This document shows, in pieces, positions 1 to 7,059 of a DNA stretch of 17,569 nucleotides. The notes beneath the pieces are model-generated. The model had not been told where the DNA came from, made no database searches, and saw only the letters and a list, made by a program, of their open reading frames with translations. Made by a program: the position numbers and the translations under genes. The stretch covers positions 1-17,569 of the forward strand of contig CALXRJ010000089.1 of assembly GCA_944390615.1 (NCBI GenBank). The letters run 5' to 3'. The stretch is from an uncultured Clostridia bacterium. Lineage in GTDB: Bacteria > Bacillota > Clostridia > TANB77 > CAG-508. Numbering within the stretch: the stretch's first letter is position 1; every line of letters begins with the position of its first letter.

Positions 1-533
1 TTCATGATATCCCAATCTGTATCTGGATCTAAATTTCCAGTTGGTTCGTCTGCAATTAACATGGAAGTATTATTAACTAATGCTCTAGCTAATGCTACTC
101 TTTGCTGCTCTCCTCCTGATAATTCGTTTGGATACATTTTGGCTTTTTGGCTTAACCCAACTAAAGAAAGTACCATTGGTACTTGTCTACGAATATGCCT
201 TTGGGTTGCACGAACAATGTACATGGCATAAGCTACATTATCATAAACTGTTTTATCTGGTAAAAGTCTAAAGTCTTGGAAAACTACTCCCATACTTCTA
301 CGTAAATATGGTACTCTGTTTGGTTTTAAATAAGTTGTATCTTTTCCATTTATGATAATATTTCCTGATGTTGCTTCTTCTTCTTTTAGAATTAATTTTA
401 TTAGGGTAGATTTACCACTTCCAGATGTTCCAACTAGAAAACAAAATTCACCTTTTTCTATTAAAAAATTGGCATTTTTTACTGCTTTTGTACCTGTATC
501 ATATATTTTAGTAACATTTCTGAACTCTATCAT
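1..533 (-). CDS. ftsE: Cell-division ABC transporter ATPase FtsE (3' end cut by window edge)
   Basis: ATP-binding subunit of the FtsEX complex, which works at the inner face of the membrane and controls peptidoglycan hydrolases at division (or in sporulation/elongation in Firmicutes). Read from 533 downwards, the 177 visible residues hold Walker A GTSGSGKST (about 35-43), the Q-loop VFQDFRLLPDKTVYDN (about 84-99), the ABC signature LSGGEQQR (138-145) and Walker B LIADEPTGNLDP (159-170). The FQDFRLL and NLDPDT stretches are typical of FtsE rather than of general export ATPases. Only about 50 C-terminal residues are missing; ftsX would be expected next, outside the window. ATG at 533 has AAGGAG upstream and a good promoter at 582-610. 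The frame is intact as far as it can be seen. Confidence 0.93.
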   Translation of the reverse strand, partial: MIEFRNVTKIYDTGTKAVKNANFLIEKGEFCFLVGTSGSGKSTLIKLILKEEEATSGNIIINGKDTTYLKPNRVPYLRRSMGVVFQDFRLLPDKTVYDNVAYAMYIVRATQRHIRRQVPMVLSLVGLSQKAKMYPNELSGGEQQRVALARALVNNTSMLIADEPTGNLDPDTDWDIM

Positions 534-581
534 TTTTACAAGTTTCTCCTTTTATTTGCATTTTTTTATTCAATCTTTATT

Positions 582-610
582 ATCATAACAATAATTGTTT
601 ATTTTTTCAA
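582..610 (-). promoter_or_regulatory. Probable sigma-A promoter for ftsE
   Basis: On the minus strand, -35 TTGAAA (605-610), a 17-nt spacer and -10 TATGAT (582-587), preceded by a TGn extended -10. It leaves about 40-45 nt of leader before the ftsE ATG at 533. Confidence 0.7.
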
Positions 611-661
611 GGGTATTTACGAAAAATTTACAATTTGTTCTCTGGTTTTTTTTGGAATGGC

Positions 662-741
662 AAAATGCACTAAATTTTAGTAATGTATTTAAAAAATCTT
701 TTTTATGATTCATTGTCTCCATTACTTTTTTAGTGCATTTT
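662..741. repeat. Imperfect inverted repeat, possible weak terminator
   Basis: Arms 662-674 and 729-741 pair over 13 bp (AAAATGCACTAAA and its complement). After a small bulge a further 7 bp pair (679-685 with 720-726). The loop of about 34 nt is AT-rich. It lies directly downstream of the coiled-coil gene that ends at 750 on the minus strand and could terminate or protect its transcript, but the stem is weak and the U-tract is only four bases on that strand. Confidence 0.5.
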
Positions 742-749
742 TTCATGGC

Positions 750-1526
750 TTAGCTTTTCTTAGCTTTTTCTAATTTTACTAATCTTCCATTATACCAATC
801 CAGTGTTTGCTCAATTGAAAAAAATCTGGCATCTTGTTCTTTAAATTTATCATTATTGATTTCTCTTACATCAAATAGTGCAGATATCTTTTCTGATAAA
901 TTATTTTCCATTTTTGCTGTGTTTTGTCTTTGACGCTCTAATTCTTTTTCAACATCTTTGAATTTTTGCTTCACATAGTCAAATTCTTTGTAAATGTATT
1001 CAAACTCTTTATAAATGTTGTCAAATTCTTCGTAAACATTTTCAAATTGCTTGTCTACTTTTTCGAATTTTTGGTTTATTTGTTGCTTTAATAAAGCTAC
1101 TTCTTTTGTTAACGCTATTAGTAACTTGTCCCTGCTTTCTATCTTTTCTGTTATGGCAGCTAACAACTCATCATGTTTACTTAGCTTTTCCGTTATGGCT
1201 ACTAATAACTCATCATGCTTACTTAGCTTTTCATCCATGGCTATTAATATTTCGTCATGTTTGTTTAACTTTTCCGTTATAGCTATTAATAACTCATCAT
1301 GTTTGTTTAACTTTTCATCCATGGCTATTAATATTTTGTCATGTTTGTTTAACTTTTCCGTTATGGCAATTAACAATTCATCATGTTTACTTAGTTTTTT
1401 ATCCATAGCTATTAATATTTCGTCATGTTTGTTTAACTTTTCATCCATAGCTATTAATATTTCGTCATGTTTGTTTAACTTTTCATCCATGGCAACTAAC
1501 ATTTTTTCTTTTTGCTGTTCTGTCAT
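750..1526 (-). CDS. Coiled-coil repeat protein of unknown function
   Basis: A 258-aa soluble protein made almost entirely of coiled coil; I do not recognise a named family. After MTEQQKEKM come nine 14-residue repeats (residues 10-135) of the form LIAMDEKLNKHDEI or LIAITEKLSKHDEL, then a degenerate tenth. Residues 150-196 switch to perfect heptads of the form KEFDYIY, with Phe at 154, 161, 168, 175, 182 and 189 and Val/Ile three residues later. The tail (about 207-258) is non-repetitive, with ALFDVREINNDKF and LDWYNGRLVKLEK. There is no signal peptide or membrane segment. I chose ATG 1526 because AAGGAGG sits 6 nt upstream; an in-frame ATG 12 codons earlier has no such site. It is a single-gene unit with a consensus promoter at 1718-1746. 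The repeats suggest expansion by slippage and a scaffold or tether role, which is inference. Confidence 0.85.
   Translation of the reverse strand: MTEQQKEKMLVAMDEKLNKHDEILIAMDEKLNKHDEILIAMDKKLSKHDELLIAITEKLNKHDKILIAMDEKLNKHDELLIAITEKLNKHDEILIAMDEKLSKHDELLVAITEKLSKHDELLAAITEKIESRDKLLIALTKEVALLKQQINQKFEKVDKQFENVYEEFDNIYKEFEYIYKEFDYVKQKFKDVEKELERQRQNTAKMENNLSEKISALFDVREINNDKFKEQDARFFSIEQTLDWYNGRLVKLEKAKKS
1122..1499 (-). repeat. Tandem 42-bp coding repeats (nine copies)
   Basis: Nine in-frame copies of a 42-bp unit, each coding 14 residues (two heptads). Two subtypes, with AMDEK or AITEK in the core, alternate through much of the array. All but the last copy keep KHD near the end of the unit. 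Copies are similar but not identical at DNA level, so the array is not brand new. Copy number is a likely site of length variation between strains. Confidence 0.85.
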
Positions 1527-1717
1527 TTTTAGCCTCCTTTCTTTTTTATATTTTAAGTTCATTTTATGCTGTTTTTAGTTAGGTCTTATTAGATTTGTAG
1601 GTAAAGAAACTATTTCCGAGCTAAAATAAAACATTTAGATAAGCTTTTTAAGAAATAAATATAAACAAATTTTAATAATCTAAACTATTTATGAAAAAAT
1701 AAACTTAATTCCCCATT
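1527..1717 (-). other. Long 5' leader of the coiled-coil gene
   Basis: The promoter at 1718-1746 should start RNA near 1711, giving a leader of about 185 nt before ATG 1526. It is AT-rich and ends in a strong AAGGAGG ribosome binding site. I see no recognisable riboswitch, T-box or terminator hairpin in it. Confidence 0.4.
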
Positions 1718-1746
1718 ATTATACTGATAAAAACATGGATTGTCAA
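1718..1746 (-). promoter_or_regulatory. Consensus sigma-A promoter for the coiled-coil gene
   Basis: On the minus strand this is a perfect TTGACA (1741-1746), 17-nt spacer and perfect TATAAT (1718-1723). It diverges from the tRNA promoter at 1802-1830. Full consensus implies strong, probably constitutive, expression. Confidence 0.85.
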
Positions 1747-1801
1747 GAATTTTTCATCGCAATATTCGACAATTTTTTTAGGCTTTTTTTCAAAAAAACT
1801 A

Positions 1802-1830
1802 TTGACAAAAGGTTTAAAATATTATATACT
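1802..1830 (+). promoter_or_regulatory. Sigma-A promoter of the tRNA gene
   Basis: TTGACA (1802-1807), 17-nt spacer, TATACT (1825-1830). The expected start is near 1837, about 13 nt before the mature tRNA 5' end, a usual length for a tRNA precursor leader. Confidence 0.85.
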
Positions 1831-1849
1831 ACATAACGTTGCAAGAAGA

Positions 1850-1926
1850 GCTCCCTTAGCTCAGTTGGTCAGAGCAACCGGCTCATAACCGGTGGGTCCA
1901 AGGTTCGAATCCTTGAGGGAGCACCA
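1850..1926 (+). tRNA. tRNA with CAU anticodon (elongator Met, or Ile2 read by lysidine)
   Basis: A full cloverleaf can be folded. The acceptor stem GCTCCCT/AGGGAGC is 1850-1856 with 1916-1922. The D stem is GCTC/GAGC and the anticodon stem ACCGG/CCGGT, with loop CTCATAA and CAU at 1884-1886. The variable loop is 5 nt, the T arm is CAAGG TTCGAAT CCTTG, the discriminator is A and CCA is encoded (1924-1926). It is not an initiator: position 1 pairs with 72 as G-C and the anticodon stem lacks three G-C pairs. C4-G69 and C5-G68 are present, which are determinants for the lysidine synthetase TilS in E. coli tRNA-Ile2, so tRNA-Ile(CAU) cannot be excluded. It is a single-gene transcription unit with its own promoter and two downstream hairpins. 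Confidence 0.95.
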
Positions 1927-1930
1927 AGTA

Positions 1931-1957
1931 AAACATACCTTGATGGTATGTTTTTTT
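1931..1957 (+). terminator. Intrinsic terminator of the tRNA gene
   Basis: The stem AAACATACC (1931-1939) pairs with GGTATGTTT (1945-1953) around a 5-nt loop. The T-run 1951-1957 follows directly. Confidence 0.85.
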
Positions 1958-1961
1958 ATAT

Positions 1962-2003
1962 AAAAAAGAATTATACTTGAAAATTGAAGTATAATTCTTT
2001 TTT
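1962..2003. terminator. Bidirectional intrinsic terminator
   Basis: A 17-bp stem (1962-1978 with 1987-2003, AAGAATTATACTT core) is flanked by A-runs on one side and T-runs on the other, so it can work in both directions. It backs up the tRNA terminator and ends the convergent minus-strand gene, whose stop is at 2005-2007. Confidence 0.85.
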
Positions 2004-2004
2004 T

Positions 2005-2937
2005 CTAATTATTTTCTCCTCTTCCTTCTGGAAGTGCATTACTTGGTAATTCTATTCTTATCTTAATTCTAAAGATATAAGTTGCTGCTCGAACAAATTT
2101 GCTATTTTTAAATCTTTGCCATAAAGATGGTTTGGCTTGAAAAGTTGTTTCTTGTTGATATTGTTCAGCTGTTTGTTCACCTTCTTCACTAGGTTCTTCA
2201 GCAGCTACCGCTGTCTGTATATTACTTTTAACTTTTTCTTTTTTATTCTTTTTTACTTTTGTATCTGTTTCTTCTATCTCTTCTGCTGCTTCTTCTATTT
2301 GCTCTATTTTTTCTTCTGGTGTTGGAATTAATTTTAAAGCATCTGATATTTCAATCCCTATAAAGCTTAGTGCTTTTGAACTATCTTCTAGTCTTTCCAT
2401 GTCAATTTCTATATGTAAGTTAGCTTCTAAATTGTTAACTTTGGCTTTTAAAATTTTCATGGAATCATTGTATTTTTGAGAGGTTTTTCCTTTACATCTT
2501 CCCACTGTGTTTAATGCTTCTATAATGTCTTCTGGAAATTCATTACTTGCTTCTTCTACTTTGGTTTTCCAGCCATCTTCTTTTACATCTACTTCTTCGA
2601 TTAATTCAGTTAGTTTTCCTGCTAAAGCTATATTTTCTTCTCTTTGTTTGATTAATTCTTCTACTTTTTTTGTGTTCTCCTCAAATTGATTTATGGCAAA
2701 TTCAACCAAACCATAAGCCGCATTATATACACTGATAGGAAAATTTTTCTTTTTAGGGTATTCTACTAAATAGGTTTTTATGGATTCTATCAAATCTTTA
2801 AAATATGTATCTTCTTCTAATTGTATAATTTGTTTTTTATTATTTGGATTGATTAATTTTTGAACTTTATCTATATTTGAAATTATTTTTTCTTCGGTAA
2901 TTACCATTCTCATATTTACCATGCCAGAACTAGACAT
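2005..2937 (-). CDS. Hypothetical charged protein, 310 aa
   Basis: I do not recognise a family. Residues 1-200 look helical and soluble, with MVITEEKIISNIDKVQKLI near the start and a predicted coiled-coil stretch around FAINQFEENTKKVEELIKQREE (about 80-101). Residues about 205-265 are low complexity and highly acidic, then lysine-rich (EEKIEQIEEAAEEIEETDTK, then KVKKNKKEKVK). The last 40 residues are basic and aromatic (PSLWQRFKNSKFVRAATYIF), possibly amphipathic and membrane- or nucleic-acid-binding. There is no signal peptide or clear membrane segment. ATG 2937 has AAAGGAGGG about 8 nt upstream and a promoter at 2994-3022. It is a monocistronic unit ending at the hairpin 1962-2003. Confidence 0.85.
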   Translation of the reverse strand: MSSSGMVNMRMVITEEKIISNIDKVQKLINPNNKKQIIQLEEDTYFKDLIESIKTYLVEYPKKKNFPISVYNAAYGLVEFAINQFEENTKKVEELIKQREENIALAGKLTELIEEVDVKEDGWKTKVEEASNEFPEDIIEALNTVGRCKGKTSQKYNDSMKILKAKVNNLEANLHIEIDMERLEDSSKALSFIGIEISDALKLIPTPEEKIEQIEEAAEEIEETDTKVKKNKKEKVKSNIQTAVAAEEPSEEGEQTAEQYQQETTFQAKPSLWQRFKNSKFVRAATYIFRIKIRIELPSNALPEGRGENN

Positions 2938-2993
2938 TGTAAACTTCCCTCCTTTGTTATAATTTTAACGTATTTGTTACATAATTTATTTTT

Positions 2994-3022
2994 ATTATAC
3001 ACAATTTCCGTAAAAACTACAA
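2994..3022 (-). promoter_or_regulatory. Probable sigma-A promoter for the 310-aa protein gene
   Basis: On the minus strand, -35 TTGTAG (3017-3022), 17-nt spacer and -10 TATAAT (2994-2999). It gives a leader of about 50 nt containing the AAAGGAGGG site. Confidence 0.7.
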
Positions 3023-3082
3023 GGTCTTTCAAAAAACTTTTTCTTTACATTTTTATTACAGGAATATTACAATTTTGTAACA

Positions 3083-4798
3083 TTATATACTTTTCATGAT
3101 TTTTTCTATTTCGATATTTCTTTTTATTTTTAGGGTCGTTGTTTTTATCAATTCCTCATCTGTTAAAAATAATTTTTTCACATATTTGTATTTTGGCATG
3201 GTTTTGTTTACTTCTTTTACCCAATTCCAAATTTTTTCTCTGATTTCTTCTTCTGTTATTTGACCAAATTCAGATTCAATATATTCTTTGTTATAAGAAA
3301 TTTTTACAGATAAAGTAACATCTCCATCTGCTGCTGGCATTCCAAATACCATGGATTCATTGACTAGGTCTGATTTATTGAGTAAGCTTTCAATTTCTTC
3401 TGGATATACATTTTTACCATTTTTTAATACTATTACAAATTTTTTTCTTCCTGTCATAAAAATATAACCATCTTTATCAATTCTAGCTAAATCTCCTGTA
3501 CGGAACCAACCATCTTGCGTAAATGCTTCTTGATTTGCCTCTTCATTATGATAGTATCCCATCATAATAGAATCCCCTTTAGCTAAAAGTTCTCCAATTC
3601 CGTTTTCATTTGGTTGTTCTATTTTAACTTCTACACTTGGCATTTTCTTTCCAATGGAACCTAATCTTTTTTGTTTAGTTAATTCTGCCGATATAACTGG
3701 TGATGTTTCGGTTAATCCATAACCTTGTAACACATTAAATCCTAAATCCCAAAATCCTTTTTCCTTTTCTGGGTCTAATGCTGCTCCTCCTGCTACCATA
3801 ATTCTTAAACATCCACCTAAATTATCATGGATTTCTTTAAATAATTTTTTTCTAATATCAATTCCTACTTTCAATAAAGCATTACTTAATTTGATTCCTT
3901 TTTTTACCGTAGGTAGTTTTCCTTTTTCTTCGATTGCTTTGATGAGTTTATCATACATTTTTTCAAATACCACAGGAACACATATAATAGCTGTTATTTT
4001 GAAGTTTTTTAGTTCATCTGCAATATGTCTTACTCCTTTTGAAAATATAATGCTACATCCAACTGATAAAGGATATAAAAATCCTACGGTACATTCAAAA
4101 GTATGATGTAATGGTAAAAAAGATAAAAATCGATCTGTTTCATTAACTTCAAAAACATTTCCAATGTCTATGATATTGGTACATAGATTTTTATGGGATA
4201 ACATGACAGCTTTGGATTGGTTCGTGGTTCCTGATGTGAATAACATAATATTCATTTCTTCTCTGTTTATTGGGCTGTCGAGAAATTCTCTGTTACCTTG
4301 TTCTAATAACTCTTTTCCTTTTGCTAGGATTTCTTTTTGTGAATATTTATTAAAATCATTTTTTTCTAAATCCATGGATATGAAATATTTTAATTTTGTA
4401 TTGCCTTGTTTTTGGATTTTTGCCATTTCTTCGTCATATTTACTAGAATAAAATATGGCTTCTACTTCTGAACGAATAATTAGACTTTCTATTTCGTTAA
4501 TGGGTAAAGCTTTATCTAAAGGTACTACTGTTCCTGTCCCACAGCAAATTGCTAAATAAGCAACTTCCCATTCATATCTGTTTTCTCCAATAATGGCTAT
4601 TCTTTTTCCTTTTAATCCCATTTCGATTAAAGCTGTTCCTAGGCTATTGATATCTTGATAAAATTCTTGGTAAGTAATTACTTTGGCATTTTCTAAATTG
4701 TCTCCTGCTACATAAAATGCTGGTCTGCTTGCAAATTTTGTATTAGAGCCAGTTATCATTTCTTTTAAATTGTTAAATTTTGTTGTTTTTTCTATCAT
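3083..4798 (-). CDS. Long-chain fatty acid--CoA ligase (AMP-forming)
   Basis: ANL-superfamily adenylate-forming enzyme of 571 aa. It activates a carboxylic acid, most likely a long- or medium-chain fatty acid, with ATP and then loads it onto CoA. The phosphate-binding motif FTSGTTNQSK is at 187-196 and LPLHHTFE at about 228-235. GYGLTETSP is at 359-367 and the hinge region WFRTGDLARIDKDGYIFMTG at 431-450. The C-terminal catalytic lysine lies in TTTLKIKR (about Lys557). Length and motif order match the FadD/AMP-dependent synthetase group; the exact acyl substrate cannot be read from sequence. No signal peptide is present. It begins 4 nt after the TetR-type gene and has GGAG upstream of ATG 4798. 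The two form one operon, which suggests that the regulator senses an acyl-CoA or fatty acid (inference). No strong terminator follows; a small TTACAA/TTGTAA palindrome lies at 3067-3080. Confidence 0.92.
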   Translation of the reverse strand: MIEKTTKFNNLKEMITGSNTKFASRPAFYVAGDNLENAKVITYQEFYQDINSLGTALIEMGLKGKRIAIIGENRYEWEVAYLAICCGTGTVVPLDKALPINEIESLIIRSEVEAIFYSSKYDEEMAKIQKQGNTKLKYFISMDLEKNDFNKYSQKEILAKGKELLEQGNREFLDSPINREEMNIMLFTSGTTNQSKAVMLSHKNLCTNIIDIGNVFEVNETDRFLSFLPLHHTFECTVGFLYPLSVGCSIIFSKGVRHIADELKNFKITAIICVPVVFEKMYDKLIKAIEEKGKLPTVKKGIKLSNALLKVGIDIRKKLFKEIHDNLGGCLRIMVAGGAALDPEKEKGFWDLGFNVLQGYGLTETSPVISAELTKQKRLGSIGKKMPSVEVKIEQPNENGIGELLAKGDSIMMGYYHNEEANQEAFTQDGWFRTGDLARIDKDGYIFMTGRKKFVIVLKNGKNVYPEEIESLLNKSDLVNESMVFGMPAADGDVTLSVKISYNKEYIESEFGQITEEEIREKIWNWVKEVNKTMPKYKYVKKLFLTDEELIKTTTLKIKRNIEIEKIMKSI

Positions 4799-4802
4799 TT
4801 TT

Positions 4803-5372
4803 TTATTTCTCCTTCAACCCTTTTATTACAGTATCTTCAAATTCTTTGTAAACTTTTTTTACATCAAAGTTTTCCTTTTCTCTTAATTTATAAACTAAAC
4901 ACGAACAGATTAAGCCATAAATTTCAGAGGCATAGATTTTTGCCTCTCCTTGTTTGATTTGGTTTGCTTGAATGCCTTGTCTTACAATTTCTTCTATTTT
5001 GCTGATATATTCATATATGTAGTCTTTGCATTTTTGATTTCTTTTTTCGTTTCCGTAAAATTGGCTTAATAAAATGGTTATAATATCTTCGTATTTATTG
5101 ACTATTTTGATTTGAATTAAAACAATTGCCTTGATTTTGTCAATATAATTTTCATATTTGGATGTTTTTATATCTACACTGTTTTGTAATAGTTTTATGC
5201 CTTCTGTTACGAGAAAGTCGAAAATTTCTTCTTTACTAGTAAAGTGATAATATAAAGTTCCTTTTGCCACTCCTACTGTTGCTGTTATTTCTTCAATACT
5301 TGTATTTTCATAACCTTTTTCTGCAAACAGTTTCATGGATGTTTCAAATATTTTTCTTTTTGTTTTATTCAA
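4803..5372 (-). CDS. TetR/AcrR-family transcriptional regulator
   Basis: A 189-aa TetR-family repressor-type protein. The N-terminal helix-turn-helix domain is clear: KIFETSMKLFAEKGYENTSI (about 7-26), then EEITATVGVAKGTLYYHFTSKEE to about 49, with the canonical GTLYYHF recognition helix end. The C-terminal two thirds is the divergent helical ligand-binding domain. ATG 5372 has GAAGGA about 10 nt upstream. It is the first gene of an operon with the acyl-CoA ligase 4 nt downstream, so it probably regulates its own operon in response to fatty acids or acyl-CoAs (inference from context; FadR-like TetR proteins are the precedent). Promoter at 5413-5441. Confidence 0.92.
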   Translation of the reverse strand: MNKTKRKIFETSMKLFAEKGYENTSIEEITATVGVAKGTLYYHFTSKEEIFDFLVTEGIKLLQNSVDIKTSKYENYIDKIKAIVLIQIKIVNKYEDIITILLSQFYGNEKRNQKCKDYIYEYISKIEEIVRQGIQANQIKQGEAKIYASEIYGLICSCLVYKLREKENFDVKKVYKEFEDTVIKGLKEK

Positions 5373-5412
5373 ACTCTATCCTTCTTTCTTTTTTTGAATT
5401 TTTTCGCTTTTT

Positions 5413-5441
5413 ATTATATAAAAATATTTTGAATTTTGCAA
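5413..5441 (-). promoter_or_regulatory. Sigma-A promoter of the tetR-acyl-CoA ligase operon
   Basis: On the minus strand, -35 TTGCAA (5436-5441), 17-nt spacer and -10 TATAAT (5413-5418). The spacer holds the palindrome AAAATATTTT (5421-5430), a possible but unproven operator. The large inverted-repeat element begins about 20 nt beyond the -35. Confidence 0.7.
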
Positions 5442-5463
5442 GCCTTTGGTTAGAGAATTTTGT

Positions 5464-5732
5464 TTTCTATTTAGAAGGGCAAAAGTTGCAATTTACAGTC
5501 CAAACATAAGTGCAAGAGGGGGGACCGATAAAAATTTATTTCATTCCTCGGCTCAATGCGTGTTTTTGCCCTTCTAAATAGAAAGTAAATGAGCCTCTCC
5601 GTTACATTCTTCACGCACCCTCATTTGCTTTCTATTAAGAAGGGCTAAAAACACTCCAATCACACTCGTCATTTCATAAATTTTTATCGGTCCCCCCTCT
5701 TGCACTTATGTTTGGACTGTAAATTGCAACTT
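5464..5732. repeat. Large nested inverted-repeat element
   Basis: Two perfect 57-bp arms (5483-5539 and 5676-5732) enclose 136 bp. Inside, 5568-5593 and 5620-5645 form a second 26-bp inverted repeat with two mismatches. A third copy of the same motif, about 21 nt (TTTCTATTTAGAAGGGCAAA), lies at 5464-5484 just outside the left arm, in inverted orientation to 5563-5584. The motif therefore occurs three times with alternating orientation, so two mutually exclusive inner hairpins are possible. The outer arms contain a G6/C6 tract. No protein-coding frame of interest and no intrinsic terminator were seen in it. It could be a MITE-like element, an invertible segment or a structured RNA. It fills most of the 453-bp gap between divergent genes. 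Confidence 0.9.
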
Positions 5733-5768
5733 GCTATATGATTTTTTTGAAAACTTTTTTCAAAAACC

Positions 5769-5797
5769 TTGAATTTATTTCTATTTTAGTATAGTAT
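5769..5797 (+). promoter_or_regulatory. Possible promoter for the DUF4912 gene
   Basis: TTGAAT (5769-5774) is followed by overlapping AT-rich -10 candidates TATAGT (5790-5795) and TAGTAT (5792-5797, 17-nt spacing). The ribosome binding site AGGAGG is at 5813-5818, 7 nt before the ATG. The exact -10 is uncertain. Confidence 0.45.
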
Positions 5798-5825
5798 ATA
5801 TAAAAAAGAAACAGGAGGATAAAAA

Positions 5826-6935
5826 ATGCCTAGAAAAACGAAAGAAACTGATAATAAAAAATTAAACTTGAAAGACCTTTTGTTACCTAAAAAAAATACC
5901 AAAACTACTGATGCAGAAAAAGTAGCCAATCCCAAAGCTAAAAATAAAACACCTGCTTTGCCAAAAAAGGCTGTTAAAGAAAAAAAATCCACAGTAAAAG
6001 AGATAAAACAAGAAGCTAAGACGTTAGAAAATGAAAAAAAACCTAAAAAGGCCTCTCAGGCAAAAAATGTAAAATCTAAATCTGCCACAAAACAAAAGGT
6101 AGACGAAATAATGACTGAAACAACAAATGTAATGGAATTAACAGAAGAAATAACAACAGAAAAATCTACTATTCCAAAAGTTTCAACTAAAAAATCCACT
6201 TCTTCTACTAAAACCACTAAAAAGGCGTCACCAAAATCTGTTTCTTCCAAGTCCAAAGTTGCTACCAAAAGAGAGCCAACCTCATATTCTCCAGAATATT
6301 ATGATTTACCTTATAAATACAATCAGACCGTAGTAAAAATACTTGCCCAAACACCAACCACATTATTTATCTATTGGGAAATTTCTGATGAAGATCGCGA
6401 AAATTTAAAACAACAATATGGAGACTATTTCTTTGAAATAACAAAACCAGTTTTAATTGTACATAACGAAACTTTGAACTACTTTTTTGAAATAGATATC
6501 AATGATTTTGCCAACAGTTGGTATTTGCATGTAAATGACAGTAATTGTGAATACAAAATAGAACTAGGAAGACGTCCAATTCCAATAAACTATGACTATA
6601 TGCCTCAATATGATTTAGAAAAAAATGGACCAATTCATCCAATTGAAACTTCTTATATCTATATATCTTCCTCTAACAAATTGGAAACACCTAATGATCA
6701 TATCTTATTTCATAAACAAAATAAAGTTTATTTTAGAAACCTAAAAACAAACCAAATTACAGAAAAAGATATCAAAGAGTTTCCATTTATTGCAAAAGAT
6801 CATAAATTTGTTAGTATCTATGAACTTTATGAAGATTTATATAAAGAAGAAATTCTAAATAATCATTTGGATTTGCATAATCCTTCTTCTTCAGGAAACC
6901 CTGGTTCTGGAAACCTTTCTTCAAAATTTAGATAA
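5826..6935 (+). CDS. DUF4912 domain protein with lysine-rich disordered N-terminus
   Basis: A 369-aa protein. Residues 1 to about 150 are low complexity and rich in Lys, Ser, Thr and Ala (for example TKKSTSSTKTTKKASPKS), probably disordered and strongly basic. From about 155 it becomes globular: DLPYKYNQTVVKILAQTPTT, then LFIYWEISDEDRENL, with the LxxYWEIS core of DUF4912, followed by WYLHVNDSNCEYKIELGRR, the other conserved block. DUF4912 has an immunoglobulin-like or carbohydrate-binding-module-like appearance, and in Clostridia it is often encoded beside GH57 or glycogen-branching enzymes, as here. A role in alpha-glucan binding or in assisting the GH57 enzyme is inference. ATG 5826 has AGGAGG 7 nt upstream. 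The tail is Ser/Gly/Asn-rich. A hairpin terminator follows at 6952-6990. Confidence 0.85.
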   Translation: MPRKTKETDNKKLNLKDLLLPKKNTKTTDAEKVANPKAKNKTPALPKKAVKEKKSTVKEIKQEAKTLENEKKPKKASQAKNVKSKSATKQKVDEIMTETTNVMELTEEITTEKSTIPKVSTKKSTSSTKTTKKASPKSVSSKSKVATKREPTSYSPEYYDLPYKYNQTVVKILAQTPTTLFIYWEISDEDRENLKQQYGDYFFEITKPVLIVHNETLNYFFEIDINDFANSWYLHVNDSNCEYKIELGRRPIPINYDYMPQYDLEKNGPIHPIETSYIYISSSNKLETPNDHILFHKQNKVYFRNLKTNQITEKDIKEFPFIAKDHKFVSIYELYEDLYKEEILNNHLDLHNPSSSGNPGSGNLSSKFR

Positions 6936-6951
6936 AGGATTTATGCTCTTT

Positions 6952-6990
6952 AATCTAGCTACTGGTTGATTTCAGAGCTAGATTTTTAAA
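6952..6990 (+). terminator. Hairpin terminator or attenuator after the DUF4912 gene
   Basis: A 9-bp stem AATCTAGCT (6952-6960) pairs with AGCTAGATT (6976-6984) around a 15-nt loop and is followed by T-rich sequence. The stem is modest, so it may be leaky, letting some transcript continue into the GH57 gene. I found no convincing separate GH57 promoter. Confidence 0.6.
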
Positions 6991-7014
6991 TTTTATTTTT
7001 ATGACACTATAAAG

Positions 7015-7059
7015 AAAGGAGTGTATAGAGAACTTAGCTCTATACTAAAATAATCAATG
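7015..7059 (+). promoter_or_regulatory. Ribosome binding site separated from the GH57 start codon by a hairpin
   Basis: The only Shine-Dalgarno-like sequence, AAAGGAG (7015-7021), is 35 nt from ATG 7057, far beyond normal spacing. Between them GTATAGAG (7023-7030) can pair with CTCTATAC (7038-7045), an 8-bp stem with a 7-nt loop. Folding it would leave about 12 nt between the site and the ATG. The frame upstream of 7057 is closed by TAA at 7051-7053, so no earlier start exists. Confidence 0.65.

Noticed and set aside
1122..1499. CRISPR-like array
   Set aside because: The 42-bp periodicity has no spacers and stays in frame; it encodes 14-residue coiled-coil repeats.
1051..1578. Plus-strand ORF opposite the coiled-coil gene
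   Set aside because: It mirrors the repeats of the minus-strand gene, has no ribosome binding site, and the minus-strand gene has a consensus promoter and clear heptads.
5540..5675. Invertible promoter between the large inverted repeats
   Set aside because: The arms would allow inversion, but I found no convincing -35/-10 pair inside the segment and no recombinase gene in the window; kept only as one hypothesis.
5826..6300. Histone-like or ribosomal protein from the lysine-rich N-terminus
   Set aside because: It is low-complexity sequence fused in frame to a DUF4912 domain and lacks any histone-like fold motif.
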